64,000 nucleotides of DNA from Halorubrum trapanicum (GTDB lineage: Archaea > Halobacteriota > Halobacteria > Halobacteriales > Haloferacaceae). Positions 52,675-60,891 of the stretch are shown piece by piece (within the stretch, counting starts at the first letter, position 1; each line of letters opens with the position of its first letter). Below the pieces are notes generated by a model that was not told the origin of the DNA, ran no database searches, and saw only the letters and a list, made by a program, of their open reading frames with translations. The translations under genes were made by a program, and so were the position numbers. Location: NCBI RefSeq assembly GCF_002355655.1, contig NZ_AP017569.1, positions 2,294,001 through 2,358,000 of the forward strand, in the 5' to 3' direction.

Positions 52675-52914
52675 ATGTCAGAGGAGATAGTGTTCGTCTG
52701 TACGGCGGACGGCTGTGACGAGGGCCCGTGGGAGGGCTCGCACGACGCGATGGCACACTGCTCCGAGCATCCGGACCACGGCTACACCGGGATGCCGCGG
52801 TCGGAGATCGACCCGACCCGCGAGGTCATCCCCGCGACCGCGACGCGGAAGCGCGACAACCGCAATCTCCAGCACAAGGGGCACCCGAAGGGTGCGTACG
52901 CGCAGAACGACTGA
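52675..52914 (+). CDS. 79-residue conserved protein with possible zinc site
   Basis: MSEEIVFVCTADGCDEGPWE begins a small protein with C9, C14, several His and C29 (AHCSEHPDHG), which could bind zinc. The C-terminal half is basic (RKRDNRNLQHKGHPKG), unusual among these acidic proteins. TTTTTATAC at about 52641-52649 is 29 bases before the ATG. Function unknown. Confidence 0.75.
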   Translation: MSEEIVFVCTADGCDEGPWEGSHDAMAHCSEHPDHGYTGMPRSEIDPTREVIPATATRKRDNRNLQHKGHPKGAYAQND

Positions 52915-53095
52915 CGAGTCCCGACGGGCGGGCCGCGACTCCGGCGTCCGTCCCAGACGCTGGGAGCGGCTTCCCGTCCTCTCTGCGGGGCGCCACGAGG
53001 AGTCGCCCCGCTGAGCCGCGTTCTCCTCCCGCTCCGAGTGCCGATCCGGCACCGATCCGACGCCGTTTATGAGCGGGCCGGACGTAGGAGCCGGC

Positions 53096-54007
53096 ATGGT
53101 CTCGGAGATCTTCGATCCCGACGCGTGGGAACCCGTCACCGACGAGTTCGACGACATCACCTACCACCGCGCCGTCGACGTCCCCGCGGTCCGGATCGCC
53201 TTCGACCGGCCCGCGGTCCGCAACGCGTTCCGGCCCGGCACGGTCGACGAGCTGTACGCCGCGCTCGATCACGCGCGCAAGCAGGCCGACGTGGGGACCG
53301 TCCTCCTCACCGGCAACGGCCCCTCCGAGAAGGACGGCGGCTGGGCGTTCTGCTCCGGCGGCGACCAGTCGGTCCGTGGCGGCTCCGGCTACGAGTACCG
53401 CGACGACGACGAGGCGGGCGACGACGACGACGACCTCGTCCGCGAGGCGCGCGCGGGTCGGCTCCACATCCTCGAAGTGCAGCGGCTGATCCGCTTCATG
53501 CCCAAGCCCGTCGTCGCGGTCGTCCCCGGCTGGGCGGTCGGCGGCGGCCACTCGCTGCACGTCGTCTGCGACATGACCCTCGCCAGCGAGGAGCACGGGA
53601 AGTTCCTCCAGACCGACCCCGACGTGGGCTCGTTCGACGGCGGGTTCGGCTCCGCGTATCTCGCGAAGCAGATCGGCCAGAAGAAGGCCCGCGAGGTGTT
53701 CTTCCGCGGGAAGACCTACTCCGCCGAGGAGGCCGCCGACATGGGGATGGTCAACGAGGTGATTCCGCACGAGGAGTTAGAGGACGTGGCGCTGGAGTGG
53801 GCCGACGAGATGACCCGGAAGTCGCCGACCGCGATGCGGATGCTGAAGTACGCGTTCAACATGGCCGACGACGGGATGGTCGGCCAGCAGGTGTTCGCCG
53901 GCGAGGCCACCCGGCTCGCGTACATGACCGAGGAGGCCCAGGAGGGCCGCGACGCGTTCTTAGAGGGCCGCGAACCGGAGTTCCGCGACTACCCTTGGCA
54001 CTACTGA
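53096..54007 (+). CDS. menB: 1,4-dihydroxy-2-naphthoyl-CoA synthase
   Basis: The 303-residue crotonase-fold enzyme closes the second ring in menaquinone synthesis. The oxyanion-hole regions AFCSGGDQSVRG and GWAVGGGHSLHVVCDMTLAS, plus the C-terminal EGRDAFLEGREPEFRDYPWHY end, are those of MenB. The ATG at 53096 is preferred to one at 53069 that lies within the TTTATG box. The stop codon falls inside the first unit of a 29-base tandem repeat. Other men genes are not adjacent. Confidence 0.93.
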   Translation: MVSEIFDPDAWEPVTDEFDDITYHRAVDVPAVRIAFDRPAVRNAFRPGTVDELYAALDHARKQADVGTVLLTGNGPSEKDGGWAFCSGGDQSVRGGSGYEYRDDDEAGDDDDDLVREARAGRLHILEVQRLIRFMPKPVVAVVPGWAVGGGHSLHVVCDMTLASEEHGKFLQTDPDVGSFDGGFGSAYLAKQIGQKKAREVFFRGKTYSAEEAADMGMVNEVIPHEELEDVALEWADEMTRKSPTAMRMLKYAFNMADDGMVGQQVFAGEATRLAYMTEEAQEGRDAFLEGREPEFRDYPWHY

Positions 54008-54089
54008 CGGCAGAGCGGAGGAGTCACTGTTACTGACGGCAGAGCGGAGGAGTCACTGTTACTGACGGCCGAGCGGAGGAGTCACTGTT
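54003..54089 (+). repeat. Three tandem 29-base repeats at convergent gene ends
   Basis: Units 54003-54031 and 54032-54060 are identical and 54061-54089 differs at one base. Each contains the end-of-gene sequence of menB (TACTGA) and, on the minus strand, the stop context of the permease gene. The repeats therefore duplicate the junction between the two convergent stops. A slippage origin is likely, with a possible effect on transcription termination. Confidence 0.85.
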
Positions 54090-56484
54090 CGAGCGGGCTT
54101 CGGTCGGGCGTCGCCCCGCGACGCCGAGCCAGCCGTCGCAGGAACCGATAGACCGGGAAGAGGTAGTCCTCGAACCGCTCGTAGACGCCGCTCCGGCTCG
54201 CGTAGACGATCACCGGGACGTCCGCCGCCCGCGCGGTCCGAATCACCGCGTCGGGCGTGCTCCCGAACACCCACTGGCGGAACCGCCGGTCGCGCGACGC
54301 CCCGATCACGAGGAGCCCGCCGGCCTCGGCGGCCGTGTCGACGAGGCCGTCGGCGATCGTCCCGGCCTCGACGCTCATGACGCGGAGGTCCTCGACGCCG
54401 TTCAGCTCGGACACGGTCGTCGCCGGGTCCTCCGGCGGCTCCTCGCCCGCGGGGTCGACCGTGATGACGTTCACGTTCGTTCCCTGTCGGCCCAGCACTC
54501 GAACGACCGACAGCGCGGCGCGGTGGTGCGGGCCGCCGCCGGCGCCCACGTTCACCGTCTCGACCGTCTCGCCCTCGTACCCGCTCGTGAAGACGACGTC
54601 GCACGGCGCGCCGTACTCGACCTCTCTGGTGATCTCCTCGCTCTCCTCGGGGTACCCCATCAAGATCAGGTCGGATCCCTGGTTCCGGGCGGTGTTGTTG
54701 ATGTCGAACGCGATGTTCCGGCAGGTGTGGGCGGTCACCGTGTACTCCACGGGGTGGTCGTCGGCCGCCAGCTCCTCCGTGATGCGGTCCGCTCGGTCGG
54801 TGGCGATGTCGCTGACGACCTCGTGAGGCGTCTGCTCCGGGATCTGCGTCACCGTGAGGACCGTGACCGCCACGTCCCGGTCGCTGCCGGACGCGAGTAC
54901 GTCCGCCAGTTGGAGGTACTTCGCGGCGTTCTCCGGCCGCGCGACCGGGATCAACACCCGGAACGGCCCCGACTCACCTTCGCCGGCCGCCGTCCCGCCG
55001 GAGGCGACGGTCTCGTCGGGCGCCAACTCGTCGGATGTCGCCTCGTCGGGTGCCGGCTCGTCGGATGCCGCCTCGTCGGGCGCCGCCGCGGTGTCGGACC
55101 CCGGAACCTCCTGAATGAGGTCTTCGACCGCGGGGGCGCCGCCCCAGACGAGGTAGGCGACGACCAGCAGCCCCGACAGCAGCAGTCCGATCGCGACGCC
55201 CCGCCTCGGGAGGTTGTACACCAGCCCGAGGTTCGCGGCGACCCCGACCAGCGGCACGAGGGGGACGCCCGGAACCCGGAAGCCGCGTTCGACGTCCTCG
55301 AACCGCCGCCGATGGACGATGAGCGCGACGTTGACGACCGCGAGCGGGAGCAGCAGGTTCAGCGTCGCGAATCCGGTGAGCGCGTTGAGCCCGAGGTCGA
55401 TACCCGCCAGCCCGTCCTCGGCGGGGAACACCGCGATGAACGCGACGATCAGCGCGACGATCACCCCCGTCGCGGTGGCCACGCTCCAGAACGGCGTGCT
55501 GTACTCCGGATGGATGCGGGCGAACGGCCGCGGGGCCTGCCCCTGCCGGCCCATCAGCGACCCGATCGACGACGCCGCGAGGATCGACGCGTTCGACGCG
55601 GACACCATCGAGAAGACCGCTCCCGCGACGATCAGCGACTGCCCGACGGGGCCGAGGAAGCCCTCAGCGACCCGTCCCATGGCCGTCTCGCCCTCCCGCG
55701 CGATCACCTCCGGCGGCACCGGCGAGTTGGTCATCGCGATGATCACCAGCGCGTACAGGACGGTGACCGTGACGATGCTCGCCGCGATGGCCCGCGGGAC
55801 GGTCTTGCGGGGTTCGATTATCTCCCCGGCGCTCGCCGCGATCGCCGAGAACCCGAAGAAGGTGATGAACGCCAGCGCCGCGACCGAGAGGATGCCGACG
55901 ACGTCCGTCGAGAACTGCGCCGCGAAGGTGCCCACGGCGGCCGTGGGGCCGCGGAACGCGAACGCCCCGGCGATGAACGCGAAGAGCACGGCGACCTTCG
56001 CGCCCGAGACGAGGAGCTGGAAGGTTCCGGACTCCTCCGTCCCCCGGCTGTTCAGGACGCCGAGGAGGACCGCCGCGGCCACGCCCGCGGTCCCGTGCGG
56101 CAGCCAACCGAGCGACTCGGGGATGATGAACCGGACGAACCACTCGTCCATCGTCGCGAGGTAGAAGGCCGTCGTCCCGGTGTAGCCGAGGAACAGCGAC
56201 GCCCCGATCCCGTACGTGAGGAGGTCCCGGCCCTCGAACGTCCGGGAGGCGAACAGGTAGCCGCCGCCGTTCTCCGAGTAGATCGAGGCGAACTCCGAGT
56301 AGGCGGCGGCCGTGATCCCGGCGATCACCGCGGCGATGACGAAGGAGATCACGGCGCTCGACCCGATCCGGGCGACGGCGGCGCCCGAAAGCGAGAAGAT
56401 CCCCGCCGCGATCATCGTTCCGAGCCCGATCGCGAAGGCGATCTTGAAATCGAGCGTTCGAGTGTGCTCTACCACGACGACCAC
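54082..56484 (-). CDS. APC transporter fused to universal stress protein domains
   Basis: The 800-residue protein has a 12-helix amino acid permease (about 1-455) with GLGTMIAAGIFSLSG in helix 1. A flexible linker (about 460-510) made of repeated A/S-PDEA segments follows, then two UspA-like domains (about 515-640 and 655-780). The second ends in VIGASRDRRFRQWVFGSTPD. Haloarchaea commonly fuse USP domains to transporters, where nucleotide binding could gate uptake (inference). The start is GTG at 56484 or the GTG three codons later. It converges with menB. Confidence 0.9.
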   Translation of the reverse strand: MVVVVEHTRTLDFKIAFAIGLGTMIAAGIFSLSGAAVARIGSSAVISFVIAAVIAGITAAAYSEFASIYSENGGGYLFASRTFEGRDLLTYGIGASLFLGYTGTTAFYLATMDEWFVRFIIPESLGWLPHGTAGVAAAVLLGVLNSRGTEESGTFQLLVSGAKVAVLFAFIAGAFAFRGPTAAVGTFAAQFSTDVVGILSVAALAFITFFGFSAIAASAGEIIEPRKTVPRAIAASIVTVTVLYALVIIAMTNSPVPPEVIAREGETAMGRVAEGFLGPVGQSLIVAGAVFSMVSASNASILAASSIGSLMGRQGQAPRPFARIHPEYSTPFWSVATATGVIVALIVAFIAVFPAEDGLAGIDLGLNALTGFATLNLLLPLAVVNVALIVHRRRFEDVERGFRVPGVPLVPLVGVAANLGLVYNLPRRGVAIGLLLSGLLVVAYLVWGGAPAVEDLIQEVPGSDTAAAPDEAASDEPAPDEATSDELAPDETVASGGTAAGEGESGPFRVLIPVARPENAAKYLQLADVLASGSDRDVAVTVLTVTQIPEQTPHEVVSDIATDRADRITEELAADDHPVEYTVTAHTCRNIAFDINNTARNQGSDLILMGYPEESEEITREVEYGAPCDVVFTSGYEGETVETVNVGAGGGPHHRAALSVVRVLGRQGTNVNVITVDPAGEEPPEDPATTVSELNGVEDLRVMSVEAGTIADGLVDTAAEAGGLLVIGASRDRRFRQWVFGSTPDAVIRTARAADVPVIVYASRSGVYERFEDYLFPVYRFLRRLARRRGATPDRSPLEQ

Positions 56485-56715
56485 TCCCGTGACGATGAGT
56501 TGCTGTTCATGATCCCGATCCGCGAGAGGAGCGCCCGGCGGTCCCTCCCGACGCCGTTCAGTCTGCCGTCCCGTAAACTACGGTCTCTGTTAAACCCCAG
56601 TGGTCTCGGCGCAGACCCGATCCACGGGCGCCGACGGTCGTCGGACTCGACCGGCGTCGACGGACGCTGGACCCGACCGACGCGCCGGCCGCCGGCTCGG
56701 ACCGACGCCGACGGA

Positions 56716-59007
56716 TCAGTCGTCGTCGCCGACGATCCCCTCCGCGACCGCCATGTCGTCGACGGTGGGGTCGTCCTCGGACGCCCGCAGGACGAACCGC
56801 TTCCGGATCAGGTCGGCGACGTAGATCGCGGTCCCGGCGATGATCAGCGTGTCGCCGGGGAGCCGCGCCCAGAACAGCGTCTGGACGATGTCCCGCTCGT
56901 AGAACGCGAGGCTGCGGGCCGCGGCGTAGCTCTCCGTGAACGCGACGTCGAGCTGGAGGAAGCCGACCGGGAGGACGGAGACGAACACCATCAGCGCGAG
57001 CCCGACGTTCCAACACCAGAACGACGCCCGGAGCCACGAGCCGTCCCAGCGCTCGGGGTCGATCGACAGCTGGAGCATGTACGTCACCATCCCGAGCGCG
57101 AGGAAGCCGAACGCGCCGAACATCGCGGCGTGCGCGTGGCCGACGGTGAGGTACGTCCCGTGCTCGTAGTAGTTGATAAGCGGGAGGTTGATGAAGAAGC
57201 CGAGCACCCCCGCGCCGACGAAGTTCCAGATCCCGCTGGCGACGATGAACATGAACGGCAGTTTGTACGGGAACCCGCCGCTCTCCGTCATCGCGCGGTA
57301 CTGGCCGATCGCCTCGTAGAGGATGAAGATCAGCGGCAGCAGCTCCAGCGTCGAGAAGACGCTGCCGATCGGCACCCAGTAGTCGGGCAGCCCGATCCAC
57401 CAGTAGTGGTGCGAGACGCCGATGACGCCGGTGCCCATCACGAGGAGGGCCTGTAGCATCACCGCCTTCTCCGCGCTGCGTCGCGTGAGGAGGTTCATCG
57501 ACACCAGCGTCAGCCCGATGATGGCGACGATGAAGAACTCGAAGGCGCCCTCGACCCACATGTGGACGACCCACCAGCGCCAGAACTCCGTGACGGCGAT
57601 GTTCGTCGAGGGCGTGAACATGAACCCGGCGACGAACAGCAGCGTGATCGAGCCGCCGGCGTAGAGGATCATGTGCGCGAGCCCGTAGGCCGGCTCGCGG
57701 TCGAGCAGCGGCTTGAGCCCGCGGATCGCGAGAATCGCCCAGAGGACGAACCCGGCGAGCAGGCCGGCCTGCCACACCTTCCCGACTTCGAGGTACTCTA
57801 ACCCCTCGTTGCCGAGCAGCCACCAGAGCTCGCCCGGGAGGTAGCCGTTCGCGCCGAGCCAGATGCCGCCCATCCCGCCGACCACGACGACGACGAGCGC
57901 GCCCAGCAGGACGCTCACGTACGTCCCCTGCCGCTTCGGCTCGTGGCCGGTGAGCAGCGGCGGGAGGAACAGCCCGGCGCCGAGCCACGTCGACGCGATC
58001 CAGAGGATGCCGAGGTCGATGTGCCACGTCTTCGCGATGGAGAAGGGGAGAATCTGGAGGATGTGTATCCCGAAGATCTGCTCGATCCCGAAGAAGCCGG
58101 CCCGCTCGATGTAGAAGTGCGCGAGCAGGCCGCCGAGCAACACCTGCGCCATGAACAGCCCCGCGGCGACGGGGACGAACCGGAGCGCGGCGCGCTGGCT
58201 CGGGAAGACGCTCACGTCGCCCGGCTCGGGCACCGAGATCCCCGCCGCGGACGGCTCGGGGAGCTTCACCGATTTATAAAGGAGGATCGCGGCGCCCGCG
58301 GCGCCGACGAGCAGCACCATGGCGATCACGCTCCAGATCATCGCCGAGCCGGTCGCGTCGTTGCCGGCGCCGGGCGCGTACGGCCACTCGTTGGTGTACG
58401 AGTGGTCGGCGTTCGGCCGGTCGGTGTGCGAGAACCACGCGGTCCACAGCGCGAAGTCGGCGAAGTCCTCGGCCTCCTCCTCCGAGCCGATCATCCCGAC
58501 CGGGACGCCCCGGTCGTGGTCGCCCTCGTGGTAGCGCTCGACGTACGTCTCGCGCACCCGCTCGTGGGCGTACAGCTCCGCGGCGGAGTACTCCACGACG
58601 TCGCCGCCGTCGTGCGACTGGTCGAGCTCGTCGCGCACCAAGGCGTCGACGCGCGACTGCTCTCCCGAGTCGAGGGCGTCGTACGCCGCGCCGTACTCGG
58701 CGTCGGCGTAGTACTCGCGCATGTGCCGGGTCTTCACCTCCAGCGTCTCGGCGGTGTAGTCCTCGCCGTAGTACGCGCCGTTACCGAGTATCGACCCGTG
58801 GTTCATCAGCCCGTACTGTTGGAACGCCTCCTTCCCGTCTTGGACCTCGGCCCCCGTGACGACCGTCTCGCCGTCGGGACCGACGACCTCGTCGGGTATC
58901 GGCGGCGCCTCCTGATACGCGAACCACGCCCCGGCGCCCATCACGACCAGGTTGAGCAGGAACGCCGCGACGATCACCTTCGCGATCGTCTTTCTCGTGA
59001 GTCGCAT
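56716..59007 (-). CDS. norZ: Quinol-dependent nitric oxide reductase
   Basis: A 763-residue single-subunit NO reductase (qNOR) that reduces 2 NO to N2O with quinol electrons. An N-terminal cytochrome c-like domain without haem-binding cysteines (about 30-220) precedes about 12-13 helices of the haem-copper oxidase core. Metal-ligand segments seen are AKTWHIDLGILW, VVHMWVEGAFE, GVSHHYWW and VGHAHAAMFGA. TATA-like TATGCG lies near -27, and an AACATGTT palindrome lies 39-50 bases upstream of the start. Likely induced without oxygen or by nitrogen oxides. Confidence 0.95.
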   Translation of the reverse strand: MRLTRKTIAKVIVAAFLLNLVVMGAGAWFAYQEAPPIPDEVVGPDGETVVTGAEVQDGKEAFQQYGLMNHGSILGNGAYYGEDYTAETLEVKTRHMREYYADAEYGAAYDALDSGEQSRVDALVRDELDQSHDGGDVVEYSAAELYAHERVRETYVERYHEGDHDRGVPVGMIGSEEEAEDFADFALWTAWFSHTDRPNADHSYTNEWPYAPGAGNDATGSAMIWSVIAMVLLVGAAGAAILLYKSVKLPEPSAAGISVPEPGDVSVFPSQRAALRFVPVAAGLFMAQVLLGGLLAHFYIERAGFFGIEQIFGIHILQILPFSIAKTWHIDLGILWIASTWLGAGLFLPPLLTGHEPKRQGTYVSVLLGALVVVVVGGMGGIWLGANGYLPGELWWLLGNEGLEYLEVGKVWQAGLLAGFVLWAILAIRGLKPLLDREPAYGLAHMILYAGGSITLLFVAGFMFTPSTNIAVTEFWRWWVVHMWVEGAFEFFIVAIIGLTLVSMNLLTRRSAEKAVMLQALLVMGTGVIGVSHHYWWIGLPDYWVPIGSVFSTLELLPLIFILYEAIGQYRAMTESGGFPYKLPFMFIVASGIWNFVGAGVLGFFINLPLINYYEHGTYLTVGHAHAAMFGAFGFLALGMVTYMLQLSIDPERWDGSWLRASFWCWNVGLALMVFVSVLPVGFLQLDVAFTESYAAARSLAFYERDIVQTLFWARLPGDTLIIAGTAIYVADLIRKRFVLRASEDDPTVDDMAVAEGIVGDDD

Positions 59008-59045
59008 GTGCGAACGTCCCGTCGAGACGTCCTATGCGTTTAGCG

Positions 59046-59057
59046 GCAACATGTTCG
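59046..59057 (-). promoter_or_regulatory. NarO-like palindromic site upstream of norZ
   Basis: GCAACATGTTCG differs at two positions from the CGAACATGTTCG element that I recall as the binding motif of the anaerobic regulator NarO in Haloferax denitrification promoters. It lies 39-50 bases before the norZ start, just upstream of its TATA region. Confidence 0.6.
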
Positions 59058-59105
59058 GTCGAATTCCCGCCGCTCGGAAGCGCTCCAGTCGGGCGGGCTC
59101 TCGCG

Positions 59106-59117
59106 AACATGTTCGTC
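59106..59117 (+). promoter_or_regulatory. Perfect CGAACATGTTCG palindrome upstream of the MoaD-like gene
   Basis: A perfect 12-base palindrome lies 37-48 bases before the MoaD-like start at 59154 and upstream of a CTTACC TATA-like box (about 59126-59131). It mirrors the norZ site at nearly the same distance, so one regulator probably controls both divergent promoters. Confidence 0.68.
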
Positions 59118-59153
59118 CCCCGGCTTACCCGGAACGGTGCCGTACGTACGCGC

Positions 59154-59609
59154 ATGGCCCGATCCAGCGAGATGGCCGAGCCGTCCCCGGCCGAAGCGGA
59201 GACCGAGGCGAGCCCGGACGACTCGGAGGCGACCGCGACCGAGGCGGAGACGACCGTCACCGTGCGGTGTACCGGTCACGTGCGCACCGAACTCGACGTG
59301 TACGAGTTCGAGTACACCTTCGAGGGCGACACGCTGCGCGCGTTCCTCGACGACCTGTTCGAGGAGTACCCGCAGCTTCAGGACATGCTGATCGCCGAGT
59401 CTGAGTCCGACGCGACCCACAGCGGCTGGGCGCCGACGCCGGAGGAGCTGCCGGGCACGTGGTCGAAGAACCCGGTCGGCGAGCAGACCATCGCGTACGC
59501 CCGGATCCTCGTCAACGGCCACTTCAACGAGAACGAGAACGGCTTCGACACGAAGCTGGAGGCGGGCGACCGCGTCGCCCTGGTCTACCCGTTCATGTTC
59601 TGCTGTTGA
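59154..59609 (+). CDS. MoaD-like beta-grasp protein ending in Cys-Cys
   Basis: The 151-residue protein has a 35-residue Glu/Ala/Thr-rich N terminus, then a ubiquitin-like fold with the MoaD/ThiS ending pattern ILVNGHF and LEAGDRVALVYPFMFCC. True MoaD proteins end in PPVSGG; here the thiocarboxylate-forming Gly-Gly is replaced by Phe-Cys-Cys. It therefore cannot act as a standard sulfur carrier and may bind a metal or NO through its cysteines. The divergent pairing with norZ suggests a role in nitric oxide response or reductase assembly (inference). Confidence 0.8.
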   Translation: MARSSEMAEPSPAEAETEASPDDSEATATEAETTVTVRCTGHVRTELDVYEFEYTFEGDTLRAFLDDLFEEYPQLQDMLIAESESDATHSGWAPTPEELPGTWSKNPVGEQTIAYARILVNGHFNENENGFDTKLEAGDRVALVYPFMFCC

Positions 59610-59654
59610 TCGCGGTATCGAGGCCGCGGCGAACGCCGTCGACGACTCGGTTCC

Positions 59655-60117
59655 CTATTTATAAACGACGGACCGCGGATCGACGGTAAACGCCACCGAC
59701 GCCTCTACTATTTGTTTATAAGTAACTTATCGTAGCCCGACAGCGGGCATCGCTATCGTGCCGATGATTCGCTTATAAACGACGGGATACAGATCGACGG
59801 CGAACACCGCCGAGGACTCAGCGGCTCGCTTATAAATGATCGAGCGAAAATCGACCGCGAACACCTCCAAAGCCCCAGTCGCGCCCCGCACGACACCGCA
59901 CCCCTCACCTCCCCAGCCTCGTCGCTGGCGGCGCTAGCCGCCAGCGACTCCAGCGAGAATCGGAGATTCTCTGGCAGCGAGGGACACAGTCCATCGGGCA
60001 ACCGGGCTTCGCCCGGTGACAGCCGGCGCGTAGCGCCGGCGACCTCGCGCGTGCTCCTCGCGGCCGCCGAGGGCGGCCGCTCGCAGGCACGCGCCACCGC
60101 ATCGGATTTATAAATGG
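59655..60117 (-). repeat. Hairpin-rich dispersed element, copy D
   Basis: Fourth copy, same orientation as B and C. It lacks the long GCCGCGAGG stem but keeps the outer framework and replaces the middle by other hairpins. These are a 12-bp stem GTCGCTGGCGGC (about 59920-59947), AGAATC/GATTCT, ACCGGGC/GCCCGGT with loop TTC (about 60000-60016), GCCGGCGC/GCGCCGGC with loop GTA (about 60022-60040) and GCGGCCGCC/GGCGGCCGC with loop GAG (about 60060-60080). Two or more 57-base units precede it. No gene is seen. Confidence 0.78.
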
Positions 60118-60130
60118 CCGCGACTGTCGC

Positions 60131-60261
60131 TCGCGAAGTGTTCGCGACAGCATGCGGGGGAAGGGATTCGAACCTCACTCACTCCGCTCGCTGCGCTCGC
60201 TCCGTTCCCTGGTTCGAATCCCTTCCAATCCGAGACGCGGCGCTCACGGTGTGTGAGCGCC
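60131..60261. repeat. Nested palindromes and partial tRNA duplication
   Basis: TCGCGAA/TTCGCGA with loop GTG (60131-60147) and GGCGCTCAC/GTGAGCGCC (60239-60261) bracket a copy of the tRNA-Leu 3' end at 60151-60174. An inverted copy of 16 bases of that end lies at 60211-60226. The tRNA end is thus present three times, twice direct and once inverted, in 140 bases. Confidence 0.75.
60151..60174 (-). repeat. 24-base duplicate of the tRNA-Leu 3' end (att-like)
   Basis: The 24 bases at 60151-60174 equal 60266-60289, covering the acceptor 3' strand and T arm of the tRNA gene. Duplicated tRNA 3' ends are the usual trace of integrase-mediated insertion at a tRNA. No integrase gene lies between the copies, so any element has been lost or lies elsewhere. 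Confidence 0.7.
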
Positions 60262-60267
60262 GCGACA

Positions 60268-60352
60268 TGCGGGGGAAGGGATTCGAACCCTCGAACCTCT
60301 ACAGGAGCGGATCTTAAGTCCGCCGCTTTTGGCCAGGCTCAGCCACCCCCGC
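60268..60352 (-). tRNA. tRNA-Leu (anticodon UAA)
   Basis: Read on the minus strand, the 85-base gene begins GCGGGGGTGGCTGAG with a perfect 7-bp acceptor stem (GCGGGGG/CCCCCGC). It has a D arm, anticodon TAA within GACTTAAGATC, a long class II variable arm, and the T arm GGGTTCGAATCCC. The long variable arm and anticodon identify leucine. No intron is seen. CCA is not encoded. Confidence 0.95.
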
Positions 60353-60398
60353 GCGGATTCGGCTACCGGCGGCGGGGTGAAACCCCTTTCGGAAATCC

Positions 60399-60812
60399 CT
60401 ACCAGTCGACCGAGAGCGTCCCGTCGCCGTGCGGGTCCGGCGCTATCTCCTCGTCCGTCCGGCGGTCGACGACGTGGATCACGCCCGCGTCCTTCTTGGC
60501 GGGGCACGCCTCGGCCGCGCGGACGTTCTCCTCGAGGTCCTCCTCGCCGATGTAGTACGCCTCCGGCTTCGCCATGCCGCTCACGACGTCCATCACCCAG
60601 TTGTCCGCGACCTCCGCGCACTTCCCCGCCCCGAAGCACTTGTTCGCCTCGAAGACGATCTTGTACGGCTTCTCCTCGACCGGCGGTCCCTCGCCGCCGA
60701 TGTCGCTGGCGCGGAGCACCTCGTCGCCGCCGTCGGTCACGCCCCCGTTGTCCTCGGTCGCGGCCCTGTCGTCCTCGGTCGCGGCCTCGCCGCCGTCGGC
60801 CTCGTCGCTCAT
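60399..60812 (-). CDS. Ferredoxin-like protein with three-Cys cluster site
   Basis: The 137-residue protein has a 45-residue acidic, disordered N terminus and a small ferredoxin domain (about 48-125). Cluster ligands are C59, C65 and C103 (CFGAGKC and ACPA). The position of a fourth Cys (residue 62) is Ala, so a [3Fe-4S] cluster is more likely than [4Fe-4S]. It would carry electrons in the cytoplasm; the partner enzyme is unknown. Confidence 0.85.
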   Translation of the reverse strand: MSDEADGGEAATEDDRAATEDNGGVTDGGDEVLRASDIGGEGPPVEEKPYKIVFEANKCFGAGKCAEVADNWVMDVVSGMAKPEAYYIGEEDLEENVRAAEACPAKKDAGVIHVVDRRTDEEIAPDPHGDGTLSVDW

Positions 60813-60891
60813 GTCGCCTCCTCGGCGGTCGCGGGACTTTCGTCTGTCGGTCGTTCCCGCTCGCTCGGGACGACCGGGGCGGACGAGTCGG

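Noticed and set aside
53069-53095. Earlier ATG for menB
   Set aside because: It lies within the TTTATG promoter box; the start at 53096 fits leaderless spacing.
54003-54089. 29-base tandem repeats as a CRISPR array
   Set aside because: The units are directly adjacent without spacers and consist of gene-end sequence.
54523-57456. Very long open frame (977 residues) antisense to the permease and norZ genes
   Set aside because: It is a shadow of GC-rich codon bias: extremely Arg/Asp-rich, without domains, and fully opposite two clear genes.
60151-60226. A second tRNA gene upstream of tRNA-Leu
   Set aside because: Only the T arm and acceptor 3' strand are present; no D arm, anticodon arm or matching 5' acceptor strand.
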